The notes: generated from the sequence alone by a model not told the origin. A DNA stretch of 5,936 nucleotides from an uncultured Porphyromonadaceae bacterium (GCA_900554265.1 USGZ01000121.1:1-5936); one strand, 5' to 3'. Shown: positions 1 through 5,216, counted from the first letter of the stretch. A program made the numbers and translations.

Positions 1-680
1 TGTTCATGGGCGCCGAGCCGCTGAACTCGACGGCGCGCAACGCCGGCCTGGAGCGCCAGCGCCTCTACGACAGCCTCGACAGTCTCGACGACGGCGGCCT
101 CTCGGAGCTACTCTCGCACAAGGTCGAGCAGCTCGAGCAGCTGGTCTACATCCAGAGCCGCTCCTACGACTTCCTTGCCGAGCAGAGCCGCACCCAGCGC
201 GACCGCATCGCCCATATTCCGGCCATCCAGCCCGTTCCGGAGCGCTTCCTGCGCACGATGGCCTCGGGCTACGGCGTGCGCCGCGATCCCATCTACGGCA
301 CCATGAAATTCCACGAGGGCATGGACTTCTCCGCGCCCGTCGGCACGCCCGTCTACGCCACCGCCGACGGTCGCGTGGCCTCCGCCGGCTGGCAGGGCCT
401 CTACGGCAACCTCATCGAAATCGACCACGGCTACAACTACAAGACCCGCTACGCGCATCTGTCGCAGGTGAAGGTCCGCGCCGGGCAGACTGTCCGCCGC
501 GGCGACCTCATCGGCCTGGTGGGCAACACGGGCAAGTCGACCGGCCCGCACCTGCACTACGAGGTGCGCCTCCGCGGTCAGGCGCAGAACCCGGTGAACT
601 ACTACTACTTCGACCTCTCGCCCGAACAGTACGACGAGATTATCGCCATGGCCGAGAATGCCGGCCATGTGATGGACTGA
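1..680 (+). CDS. M23-family (LytM/gp13-like) metallopeptidase, 5' end missing
   Basis: Likely a peptidoglycan endopeptidase that cuts cross-linking peptides in the periplasm. The frame is open to the left edge: the codon at 3-5 (TTC) precedes an internal ATG at 6, and the first residues resemble a mid-protein segment of longer Bacteroidota M23 proteins, so I treat the gene as truncated. A Leu/Glu-rich, probably coiled-coil stretch (about bases 48-190) leads into the M23 domain, which starts near the SGYGVRRDP segment at about 265. Zinc ligands are visible: HxxxD (HEGMD; His at 312-314, Asp at 324-326) and the second His of HLH (549-557); a further conserved His is at 456-458. All catalytic residues are present, so it is probably active. 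The expected N-terminal membrane anchor would lie outside the window. A MerR-type gene follows after 16 bases, suggesting co-transcription. Confidence 0.93.
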   Translation, partial: FMGAEPLNSTARNAGLERQRLYDSLDSLDDGGLSELLSHKVEQLEQLVYIQSRSYDFLAEQSRTQRDRIAHIPAIQPVPERFLRTMASGYGVRRDPIYGTMKFHEGMDFSAPVGTPVYATADGRVASAGWQGLYGNLIEIDHGYNYKTRYAHLSQVKVRAGQTVRRGDLIGLVGNTGKSTGPHLHYEVRLRGQAQNPVNYYYFDLSPEQYDEIIAMAENAGHVMD

Positions 681-696
681 TACCCAACCCGATACC

Positions 697-1044
697 ATGA
701 TAGAAAAGGAATCACTGACTAAGGTTTACTACCGCATAGCGGATGTCGCGGAACTTCTCGGCGTTCCGGCGAGCACCCTGCGCTTCTGGGAAAAGGAGTT
801 CTCCGAACTGCGTCCGCGGCGCACCGGCACGCGCCAGCGCCTCTATACGCCCGGCGACGTCGAACTGCTGGACCTTATCCGCTTCCTGGTCCACGAGCGC
901 GGCCTTAAGATCGACGCCGCGCGCAACTACATCCGCCACAACCGCCACGACCTTGACCGCCGCCATCAGGTAATCAAGCGCCTGCAGGCCGTCCGCGGCA
1001 AACTCCTCACCCTCCTTGCCTCCCTCGACCAGCGGCAGGGGTAG
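697..1044 (+). CDS. Small MerR-family transcriptional regulator
   Basis: A 115-residue DNA-binding protein. The N-terminal MerR helix-turn-helix covers about residues 12-31 (YRIADVAELLGVPASTLRFW), with a wing at 41-50 (RRTGTRQRLY) and a second helical part at about 53-82. The C-terminus (about 85-112) is a short basic/leucine helix, the usual dimerisation element. There is no effector-binding domain and no metal-binding cysteine: the protein contains no Cys, which argues against a metal or redox sensor. This short form is common in Bacteroidota. The ATG at 697 gives an intact HTH and lies 16 bases after the M23 stop; no convincing Shine-Dalgarno precedes it. The target is unknown; regulation of envelope genes is only a guess from the neighbour. 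Confidence 0.9.
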   Translation: MIEKESLTKVYYRIADVAELLGVPASTLRFWEKEFSELRPRRTGTRQRLYTPGDVELLDLIRFLVHERGLKIDAARNYIRHNRHDLDRRHQVIKRLQAVRGKLLTLLASLDQRQG

Positions 1045-1087
1045 ATTTCGCATAATGATTGACAAAGGGATTTCGCGAACCGCGAAC

Positions 1088-1114
1088 CGTAGGGATGCAC
1101 GCTCGTGCATCCGC
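1088..1114 (+). repeat. REP-like element, copy A
   Basis: A GTAG tetranucleotide (1089-1092) is followed immediately by a perfect 9-bp hairpin: arms GGATGCACG (1093-1101) and CGTGCATCC (1104-1112) around CT. A GTAG or GGAG foot next to a palindrome is the layout known for REP sequences moved by REP-associated tyrosine (Y1) transposases. Copies B and C are related and inverted. Confidence 0.75.
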
Positions 1115-1126
1115 TGATTATCAGCG
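1112..1126. repeat. Linker palindrome between REP-like copies A and B
   Basis: CGCTGAT-T-ATCAGCG is a perfect 7-bp inverted repeat around one base. It overlaps the last bases of copy A and sits between the inverted copies A and B, so the A-linker-B unit is a nested palindrome as in BIME-type repeats. Confidence 0.65.
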
Positions 1127-1133
1127 CATTATA

Positions 1134-1161
1134 GCGGACATGCGAGCCGTGCGTCCCTACG
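1134..1161 (-). repeat. REP-like element, copy B (inverted, diverged)
   Basis: On the minus strand this reads CGTAGGGACGCACGGCTCG followed by CATGTCCGC, so it has the same GTAG foot (complement at 1157-1160), the same GCACG/CTCG core and the same CCGC end as copy A, with an extra G. Its own hairpin has decayed: four outer pairs, a G-T wobble, two mismatches and two inner pairs. Its left arm can instead pair with that of copy A (1089-1101 with 1148-1160) with a single wobble. Confidence 0.7.
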
Positions 1162-1188
1162 GGCGGATGTTTCAGGGCGGATGCTCCA
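1161..1188 (+). repeat. 14-base imperfect tandem repeat
   Basis: GGGCGGATGTTTCA (1161-1174) is followed directly by GGGCGGATGCTCCA (1175-1188), 12 of 14 bases identical. The second unit is the outer half of REP-like copy C, so the first looks like a partial duplicate of that half. Confidence 0.6.
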
Positions 1189-1203
1189 GGGAGCATCCCT
1201 ACG
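1177..1203 (-). repeat. REP-like element, copy C (inverted)
   Basis: The GTAG foot lies on the minus strand (complement CTAC at 1199-1202). The hairpin is a perfect 9-bp stem: GGATGCTCC (1179-1187) with GGAGCATCC (1190-1198). Compared with copy A, stem pairs 7 and 9 are changed on both arms so that pairing is kept, while the CT loop (read in the GTAG orientation) and the flanks CGTAG and GC are identical. Such compensatory change supports selection on the fold. Confidence 0.75.
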
Positions 1204-1289
1204 TCAGGGCGCGAGACCCATTGATTAAAATTACCGGCAAATTGGGTGGTTGAGGTCGCATTTATAAAATGTGTTAATTTTTTTGGGAG

Positions 1290-1323
1290 ATTGTAAAATT
1301 CAGAATTCCTTTTTATATATTTG
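1290..1323 (+). promoter_or_regulatory. Probable promoter of the serpin gene
   Basis: TATATTTG at 1316-1323 fits the Bacteroidota -7 consensus TAnnTTTG exactly. The best -33 candidate is ATTG at 1290-1293, three of four bases, with a 22-base spacer that is somewhat long. Transcription would start near 1330 and leave a leader of about 75 bases before the ATG at 1407. Confidence 0.55.
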
Positions 1324-1357
1324 CGCGTGAAAGTAACGACAAAAGAATTAAGGAGTT

Positions 1358-1386
1358 GATTAATTTTTAATTTCCATTCATTAATC
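1358..1386. repeat. 7-bp inverted repeat in the serpin leader
   Basis: GATTAAT (1358-1364) and ATTAATC (1380-1386) are perfect reverse complements separated by 15 bases, ending about 20 bases before the serpin start. It may be a regulator site or a weak leader hairpin; in such AT-rich DNA chance is a real alternative. Confidence 0.35.
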
Positions 1387-1406
1387 TATAATATTTGATT
1401 GCAGCT

Positions 1407-2654
1407 ATGAAATTAAGCAGTATAATAGGAATAGGCGCTCTTGCCCTCTTTGCCTGCGCATGCAGCGATTCGCCGGAGGCGGCGGGTGTCGAGGAGGAGC
1501 AGCCGCAGGTGCCCGATGCGCCGATAACTTACGAGTTCACGGCCGAGCAGAGCCGCGCCGCCGAGGCCAGCCTTCCGTTCATGGAAAAATTCTGGCTTGT
1601 GGCCGAGGATAATATGGGCTCGCGCGAGAACTATATCGTATCGCCCCTGAGCGCCGACATTCTTCTGTCGATGGTTGCCAATACTTCTACCGGAACTTTG
1701 GGCGAGGAGATAGTCGCAGCCCTCGGATGCGCCGACAAAACCGTGCTCAACGAGCTGGCTTCCAAGTACACCGTGGCCCTTCCGACAATCGACGACCAGA
1801 TTACCCTCGGAATCTATAATAGCGTATGGTACCGTAACAACTTCCGGCTCAACGCGACTTTCGGCGACAAGATGGAGTATTACTATAATGCCGAAGTCGC
1901 AGGACATCCTTTCGACGATACGCTGATCGGGGTCGTCAATGCCTGGTGCAACGACAAAACCCGCGGGCTGATTCCGGAAATCATATACGAAGTTCCTGAT
2001 GAAGCCGTGATGCTTCTTGCCGACGCGCTTTATCTCAAGGGCGCTTGGGCCAATCCCTTTAATGAGGAGAATACCGCCGACGCCGTATTCCATGGCGTAA
2101 AGGGCGAGTCGATGGTGAAGATGATGTCGGCCATCGGTCCCCAGCACTACTGCAAGGGCGATAAATTCCAGGCCATACGCATGGAACTCGGCGACGGCGC
2201 AATCGAGGCTGTGTTCGTCCTTCCCGACGAGGGCGAGGACATGGGCGGCTTCCTGAGTGAGAATGTGGAGGCCATCCGCGACGCCCGCTTTTCCGACGAT
2301 GTTGTGGTATTCTATCTCCCGCGTTTCAAGTTCGCGTCGGGAAAAATGGACCTCAATCCGATGCTCGCAAGTGCCGGAATACCGTCGGTAGAGAACGGTG
2401 ACCCATCTGACGTCCTGATTGGATGCCCGGTGCTTTATCATCATATGTACCAGCGCACCTCGCTTGAGTTTGACGAAAAGGGAGCCGAAGGCGCTGCCGT
2501 TACTTGGGATTTTCCGTGTACATCACCTGGCCTCGAGGTCGAGCCGGAACCGGATCCCATACCCGTAGTAAGATGCGACCGTCCGTTCTATGTGCTGGTA
2601 CGCGTAGCCGAAACCGGCGCAACCCTCTTCGCCGGCCGCATCAACAATCTCTAA
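1407..2654 (+). CDS. Serpin-family protease inhibitor, lipoprotein
   Basis: A 415-residue serpin, predicted to trap serine or cysteine proteases outside the cytoplasm. I start at ATG 1407, not the in-frame TTG at 1395, because this gives a clean lipoprotein signal: MKLSS, a hydrophobic stretch, then lipobox LFAC with Cys17 as lipidation site. An acidic linker (about 20-45) precedes the serpin fold. Family landmarks: SPLS (79-82), WCNDKTRGLIP (from Trp180), LADALYLKGAWANPF, PRFKF (from Pro305), the hinge DEKGAEGAA (Glu357 as P17, Gly at P15), and the closing DRPF (from Asp391) and LFAGRINN. Length is close to the family norm. The hinge has Ala at P14 and Gly at P12, where inhibitory serpins usually have Thr/Ser and Ala, so inhibition is likely but not certain. 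The reactive loop is long, Pro/Glu-rich and bounded by Cys371 and Cys390. Miropin of Tannerella forsythia is a known Bacteroidales precedent. It is transcribed alone. Confidence 0.93.
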   Translation: MKLSSIIGIGALALFACACSDSPEAAGVEEEQPQVPDAPITYEFTAEQSRAAEASLPFMEKFWLVAEDNMGSRENYIVSPLSADILLSMVANTSTGTLGEEIVAALGCADKTVLNELASKYTVALPTIDDQITLGIYNSVWYRNNFRLNATFGDKMEYYYNAEVAGHPFDDTLIGVVNAWCNDKTRGLIPEIIYEVPDEAVMLLADALYLKGAWANPFNEENTADAVFHGVKGESMVKMMSAIGPQHYCKGDKFQAIRMELGDGAIEAVFVLPDEGEDMGGFLSENVEAIRDARFSDDVVVFYLPRFKFASGKMDLNPMLASAGIPSVENGDPSDVLIGCPVLYHHMYQRTSLEFDEKGAEGAAVTWDFPCTSPGLEVEPEPDPIPVVRCDRPFYVLVRVAETGATLFAGRINNL

Positions 2655-2713
2655 TCTCTGAGAAAAATCAGAACTTTTTGGCATAACCGCAGAAGTTCCG
2701 AAATTATACAAAG

Positions 2714-2757
2714 AACCCCCGAAGAGCCTTCCGCAGGCTTATTCGGGGGTTTCTTTT
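2714..2757. terminator. Bidirectional intrinsic terminator
   Basis: Outer stem AACCCCCGAA (2714-2723) pairs perfectly with TTCGGGGGTT (2742-2751); inner stem AGCCT (2725-2729) pairs with AGGCT (2735-2739) around the loop TCCGC. A T-rich tract follows on the + strand (TTTCTTTTGT) and a shorter one on the minus strand (TTCTTTGT). It lies between convergent genes, 59 bases after the serpin stop, and suits both directions. Confidence 0.88.
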
Positions 2758-2778
2758 GTAATAGAATTTCTAAGGAGT

Positions 2779-3291
2779 CTACAGTTTTCTCTCGATTACG
2801 TATACATAACCGGGTTGTTGCCATTCCCAAAAATCGTTCAGCACTTTATACACTTCGTTTCCTTTAATCAGATAGGCCCAATTGGTATTGCTGTCAGGAA
2901 CAGGAAATGGTTCTATTTGCACCTCTTTGCTTCTGCCTGTAAAAGTGAGTCCGGAAACAGTGTCGCAGCCGGATGGCACCGCGAAAACAAATTCTTTACC
3001 CTTTAAGGTGCAGTAGCCCATGTAATCGGAGGCATAAAGAGCAGTACTATTGGAGATGCCTATCTGTATGCGGTAGCCGAAGGGCTCTTTAAGCAGGAAA
3101 ACGGTATAAACAGGATTGTTTACTTGTCCAGAAGAAATCTGTAAGACGTCGGTAAGTGCCGTTTGAATTTCAGGCATTTGTGAAAGATTGAATTCTTTCA
3201 GCATAACACGCCCGGTTCCAAATGGCTCCTGAGCCGCCAGAACAAGGGCGACGGATAATAGTACAGCGGCAATCAGAGTCCGGAGTTTCAT
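2779..3291 (-). CDS. Exported protein of unknown function, paralog of the upstream gene
   Basis: A 170-residue protein that I do not recognise. It begins with a typical signal peptide (MKLR, then a hydrophobic run to about residue 20, probable cleavage near LAA/QEP); no lipobox is present, so it is probably released into the periplasm or beyond. The mature part (about 150 residues) is rich in aromatic and beta-type residues with no internal membrane segment. It shares ordered landmarks with the gene immediately upstream: PVYTV (60-64), a GYR/GFR site (72-74), YMGYxTLxxKEFVFA (90-104), YLIK (140-143), YKV (148-150) and the end YVYVIERK (162-169). Its ATG overlaps the upstream stop as ATGA, and no clear Shine-Dalgarno precedes it, so translation is probably coupled. 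GC is low relative to the flanking genes. It is the last gene before the terminator. Confidence 0.85.
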   Translation of the reverse strand: MKLRTLIAAVLLSVALVLAAQEPFGTGRVMLKEFNLSQMPEIQTALTDVLQISSGQVNNPVYTVFLLKEPFGYRIQIGISNSTALYASDYMGYCTLKGKEFVFAVPSGCDTVSGLTFTGRSKEVQIEPFPVPDSNTNWAYLIKGNEVYKVLNDFWEWQQPGYVYVIERKL

Positions 3292-3854
3292 GGCATCGGG
3301 GTATTAAGGTGTTGCTGGGCGTGTGTCTTCCGGGACGTGCATTTCTGTTCTATTACGTATACGTAATAGTCCGGTTCCCAGTATTCTATACTGACTTTAT
3401 ATGCCGCATCGTATTTTATCAGGTAAGTCTGTTCGGAGATGGAGTCGAACGGTAGCCACGCATCTATGGAGAAAGTTTTGCTGTTGTCAGTGTAACTGAC
3501 GGGAATGTGATTTATCCGCGGTGCGGAGTCTCCGAAATCGCGGCTTGCGAATACAAAATCTTTGTCATCAACAGTGATATAGCCAAGATATTTGTAATCG
3601 GTAAAGAATACTATCCCGTGAGCTACAGAAATCCGGAAGCCGCTGTTTTGCCCGTGGAATACAACTGTATAGACGGGCTTCGTGATGCTGCCGGGAGTAT
3701 TATCGATAATGTCCGTGAGCGCATCGCGCAGCGTCCACTCGGAAAACTCCATCTGGCGTAGCCGTATGGAATCGCCCTGAAAATCATCTCCCTCGGCATA
3801 GACCGCAGAAGCAGCGGACAAAACCAATATAAGTATCAGAATTCTCAGGTTCAT
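3288..3854 (-). CDS. Exported protein of unknown function, first of a paralog pair
   Basis: A 188-residue protein of no family I can name. It has a signal peptide (MNLR, hydrophobic stretch, probable cleavage after AVYA at residue 20) and a beta/aromatic-rich mature domain. Shared landmarks with its downstream paralog: ALTDI (45-49), PVYTV (60-64), GFR (72-74), YLGYITVxxKDFVFA (89-103), YLIK (144-147), YKV (152-154), YVYVIEQK (164-171). Where the paralog ends one residue after this last motif, this one carries 17 further residues (172-188) rich in Thr, His, Gln and Pro, running up to the paralog's start. The start at 3854 is firm: it has a near-ideal Shine-Dalgarno 7 bases upstream. It lies 53 bases after the AI-2E-family gene on the same strand. 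No promoter is obvious in that gap, so it may belong to that operon. Confidence 0.86.
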   Translation of the reverse strand: MNLRILILILVLSAASAVYAEGDDFQGDSIRLRQMEFSEWTLRDALTDIIDNTPGSITKPVYTVVFHGQNSGFRISVAHGIVFFTDYKYLGYITVDDKDFVFASRDFGDSAPRINHIPVSYTDNSKTFSIDAWLPFDSISEQTYLIKYDAAYKVSIEYWEPDYYVYVIEQKCTSRKTHAQQHLNTPMP

Positions 3855-3861
3855 TGTGTAC

Positions 3862-3871
3862 TCACCTCCTT
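3862..3871 (-). promoter_or_regulatory. Strong Shine-Dalgarno sequence
   Basis: Read on the minus strand this is AAGGAGGTGA, fully complementary to the usual 16S rRNA 3' end (TCACCTCCTT), with a 7-base spacer to the ATG at 3854. Bacteroidota genes seldom use such sites and the other starts in this window lack one. Confidence 0.8.
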
Positions 3872-3877
3872 AAAGTT

Positions 3878-3890
3878 TCCATTTCATGGA
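3878..3890. repeat. Small inverted repeat before the exported-protein pair
   Basis: TCCAT-TTC-ATGGA is a perfect 5-bp inverted repeat around 3 bases, 6 bases beyond the Shine-Dalgarno sequence in the 53-base gap after the AI-2E-family gene. It could be a small hairpin or operator, or chance. Confidence 0.3.
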
Positions 3891-3907
3891 CCAAAGACAG
3901 GGGCAGA

Positions 3908-5068
3908 TTATTTTTCCGGGCTTGTTTCCGTGGGTGTAGTGGTCGGGGTGGTTGGGGTGGTGTGGTCTTTGTGCGCAGGGGTGTGGTCATCGCGGCGGGT
4001 GATGTAGAGGTCGTAGTAGCTCAGAAGGAGGGTGGTGAGGGGCAGGGCGATGATGAGGCCGATGAAACCCATCAGGGTGCCCCAGACGGAAAGGGAGAGC
4101 AGAATTAGCGCCGGGTTCAGGCCCATGGCCTTGCCCATGATTTTCGGGGTCAGGAAAAGGTCCTGGATGCACTGCACGATGATGTAGACGGCCATGCAGG
4201 AGAGCCACAGCGGCCAGAACTCGACGCCGGTGTCGGCGCTGGCGACCATGCAGAGGATTGTGGTCGGCACCAGGGAGATGAGCTGCAGGTAGGGCACCAT
4301 GTTGAGCAGGCCGATGAAGAGGCCCATGACGATTGCCATGGGCAGCCCGACGATGTAGAAGCCGATTGCGAAGAGGATGCCGACGATAAAGGCCACCAGG
4401 GCCTGTCCGCGGAAGTAATGGTTCATCGAGTCCTTGACGTCCTTGCCGATGCGGTAGACGATGCCGCGGGCGCGGCCGGGAATCATGCGCTTTACGCCGC
4501 GCAGCAGGCGGTCGTAGTCCAGCATGATGAAGACCACGTAGAGCAGGGTGACGAACCAGTTGAAGATACCCATGATGAGGTCGACGCCGCCGGCGATGAA
4601 GCTGCCGATGAAGTCGGTGATGCTGTCGAGGTGCTCGCTGGCGAGCTGGCGGGCGATGGCGGCGAAGTCTATGTTCTCCTGGAGGAACTCGTGGACGGCC
4701 GGCGGGATGAAGGGAATGTCGGTGCCGGCGTCGGCATACTGGCCAATAAAGATTGCCAGCTGGCGCATTTCATGGATAATGTCCGGTATCACGAAAATCC
4801 CGACCACGCAAAGGAGCAGACATAGCTCGAAAAGGGTCATGATGATAGGCAGCCAGCGGTGGCGCACACGCAGCAGGCGCCGGTTGTACTGCACGAAGGG
4901 TTCGAGGATGTAGGCAATCAGCCAGGCTACCAGGAATGGCAGCAGCACGGACCGCAGGATGTTGATGAGCCACAGCACGGCGAATACGGTGGCGATGGTG
5001 ATGAGAATCCTCACCACCCTGTCGAATGTAAAGGGCCGGCGCTCCTGGCCGGCGATGTCCTCCGCCAT
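3908..5068 (-). CDS. AI-2E/PerM-family membrane transporter-like protein
   Basis: A 386-residue polytopic inner-membrane protein of the PerM/AI-2E (UPF0118) family. Members have been linked to AI-2 export, Na+/H+ antiport or other efflux, so the substrate cannot be given. Hydrophobic segments lie at about 19-36, 41-57, 73-95, 162-183, 222-242, 244-276 (two), 285-302 and 320-349, with a soluble, amphipathic region at about 97-158 as in the family. Family signatures: YFRGQ (218-222), GLLNMVPYLQLI (from 253), LTPKIMGKAMGLNPALILLS (306-325) and GFIGLIIALPL (334-344). Length is normal for the family apart from a 27-residue hydrophilic tail (360-386) rich in Thr and Pro. The start at 5068 has a well-placed Bacteroidota promoter a short distance upstream. 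The exported paralog pair follows 53 bases downstream, possibly co-transcribed. Confidence 0.92.
   Translation of the reverse strand: MAEDIAGQERRPFTFDRVVRILITIATVFAVLWLINILRSVLLPFLVAWLIAYILEPFVQYNRRLLRVRHRWLPIIMTLFELCLLLCVVGIFVIPDIIHEMRQLAIFIGQYADAGTDIPFIPPAVHEFLQENIDFAAIARQLASEHLDSITDFIGSFIAGGVDLIMGIFNWFVTLLYVVFIMLDYDRLLRGVKRMIPGRARGIVYRIGKDVKDSMNHYFRGQALVAFIVGILFAIGFYIVGLPMAIVMGLFIGLLNMVPYLQLISLVPTTILCMVASADTGVEFWPLWLSCMAVYIIVQCIQDLFLTPKIMGKAMGLNPALILLSLSVWGTLMGFIGLIIALPLTTLLLSYYDLYITRRDDHTPAHKDHTTPTTPTTTPTETSPEK
3941..3967. repeat. 9-bp imperfect tandem repeat coding the Thr/Pro tail
   Basis: Three 9-base units, GGTCGGGGT, GGTTGGGGT and GGTGTGGTC, lie in register within the 3' end of the AI-2E-family gene. 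On the coding strand they give Thr/Pro triplets (TTP-type). The array explains part of the C-terminal tail and could change in length. Confidence 0.5.
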
Positions 5069-5096
5069 AACAGTCGAAAATCTATAATTATATCCG

Positions 5097-5127
5097 CAAA
5101 GGTAAGCATTTACACGAAAAAAGCAAA
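5097..5127 (-). promoter_or_regulatory. Bacteroidota-type promoter of the AI-2E-family gene
   Basis: On the minus strand TTTG (5124-5127) is followed by a 19-base spacer and TACCTTTG (5097-5104), matching both the -33 TTTG and -7 TAnnTTTG consensus. Transcription would start near 5090, giving a leader of about 20 bases to the ATG at 5068. The palindrome TATAATTATA (5083-5092) lies at the predicted start. Confidence 0.8.
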
Positions 5128-5144
5128 AATCAGACGCAGCTCCG

Positions 5145-5215
5145 TGAAAAATTGTATAAATTTCCGGACCGCCGGGAGAAATAGGACGGCGAAGTCATGA
5201 AAAATGTATAATTTT
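5145..5215 (+). repeat. Two similar AT-rich boxes in the divergent intergenic region
   Basis: TGAAAAATTGTATAAATTT (5145-5163) and TGAAAAATGTATAATTTT (5198-5215) align with small gaps, 53 bases apart. The second contains the -7 candidate of the MFS gene. They may be a duplicated promoter element or regulator site; AT-rich bias could also explain them. Confidence 0.35.
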
Positions 5216-5216
5216 G
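5209..5216 (+). promoter_or_regulatory. Possible -7 box of the MFS gene
   Basis: TAATTTTG fits TAnnTTTG, 45 bases before the ATG at 5262. The bases at the expected -33 position (around 5186) do not resemble TTTG, so this is a half-supported promoter. Confidence 0.45.

Larger units (their letters stand above)
1045..1406. other. Non-coding region: REP-like array, then AT-rich promoter and leader
   Basis: This 362-base gap holds no convincing gene. Bases 1074-1087 are a 7-base tandem (CGCGAAC twice). Bases 1088-1203 hold three related hairpins (listed separately) with linkers. Base composition changes sharply near 1255: from there to the next start codon the DNA is strongly AT-rich and contains a Bacteroidota-type -7 box and a small inverted repeat. 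No tRNA-like fold or recognisable riboswitch was seen by eye. The MerR gene has no classical T-tract terminator; the hairpin array may end or stabilise its transcript, which is inference. Confidence 0.75.

Noticed and set aside
1088..1203. CRISPR array
   Set aside because: The copies are inverted relative to one another, the gaps are of unequal length and short, and there is no cas gene; the palindromes fit REP-type elements better.
1059..1253. Plus-strand open frame of 64 codons across the repeat array
   Set aside because: It runs through palindromic repeat DNA, has no homology I recognise and no start signal; it is a chance frame.
1204..1253. Hairpin ACCCA/TGGGT around 1217-1247
   Set aside because: Only five pairs across a loop of about 25 bases and no T tract; too weak to call a terminator.
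1395..1406. Upstream TTG as start of the serpin
   Set aside because: It adds only four residues before the MKLSS start and weakens the standard lipoprotein signal layout; ATG 1407 is the better start.
1413..2444. Long minus-strand open frame (343 codons) opposite the serpin
   Set aside because: The plus strand encodes a complete serpin with all family landmarks; the antisense frame gives no recognisable protein and arises from codon bias.
3941..3966. G-quadruplex in the G-rich + strand
   Set aside because: Only two runs of four G are present with other runs of two; the simple explanation is Thr/Pro codons on the opposite strand.
4418..4825. Plus-strand open frame (135 codons) opposite the AI-2E-family gene
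   Set aside because: The translation is a low-complexity Val/Asp/Glu/Ala product typical of antisense to a GC-rich membrane protein gene.
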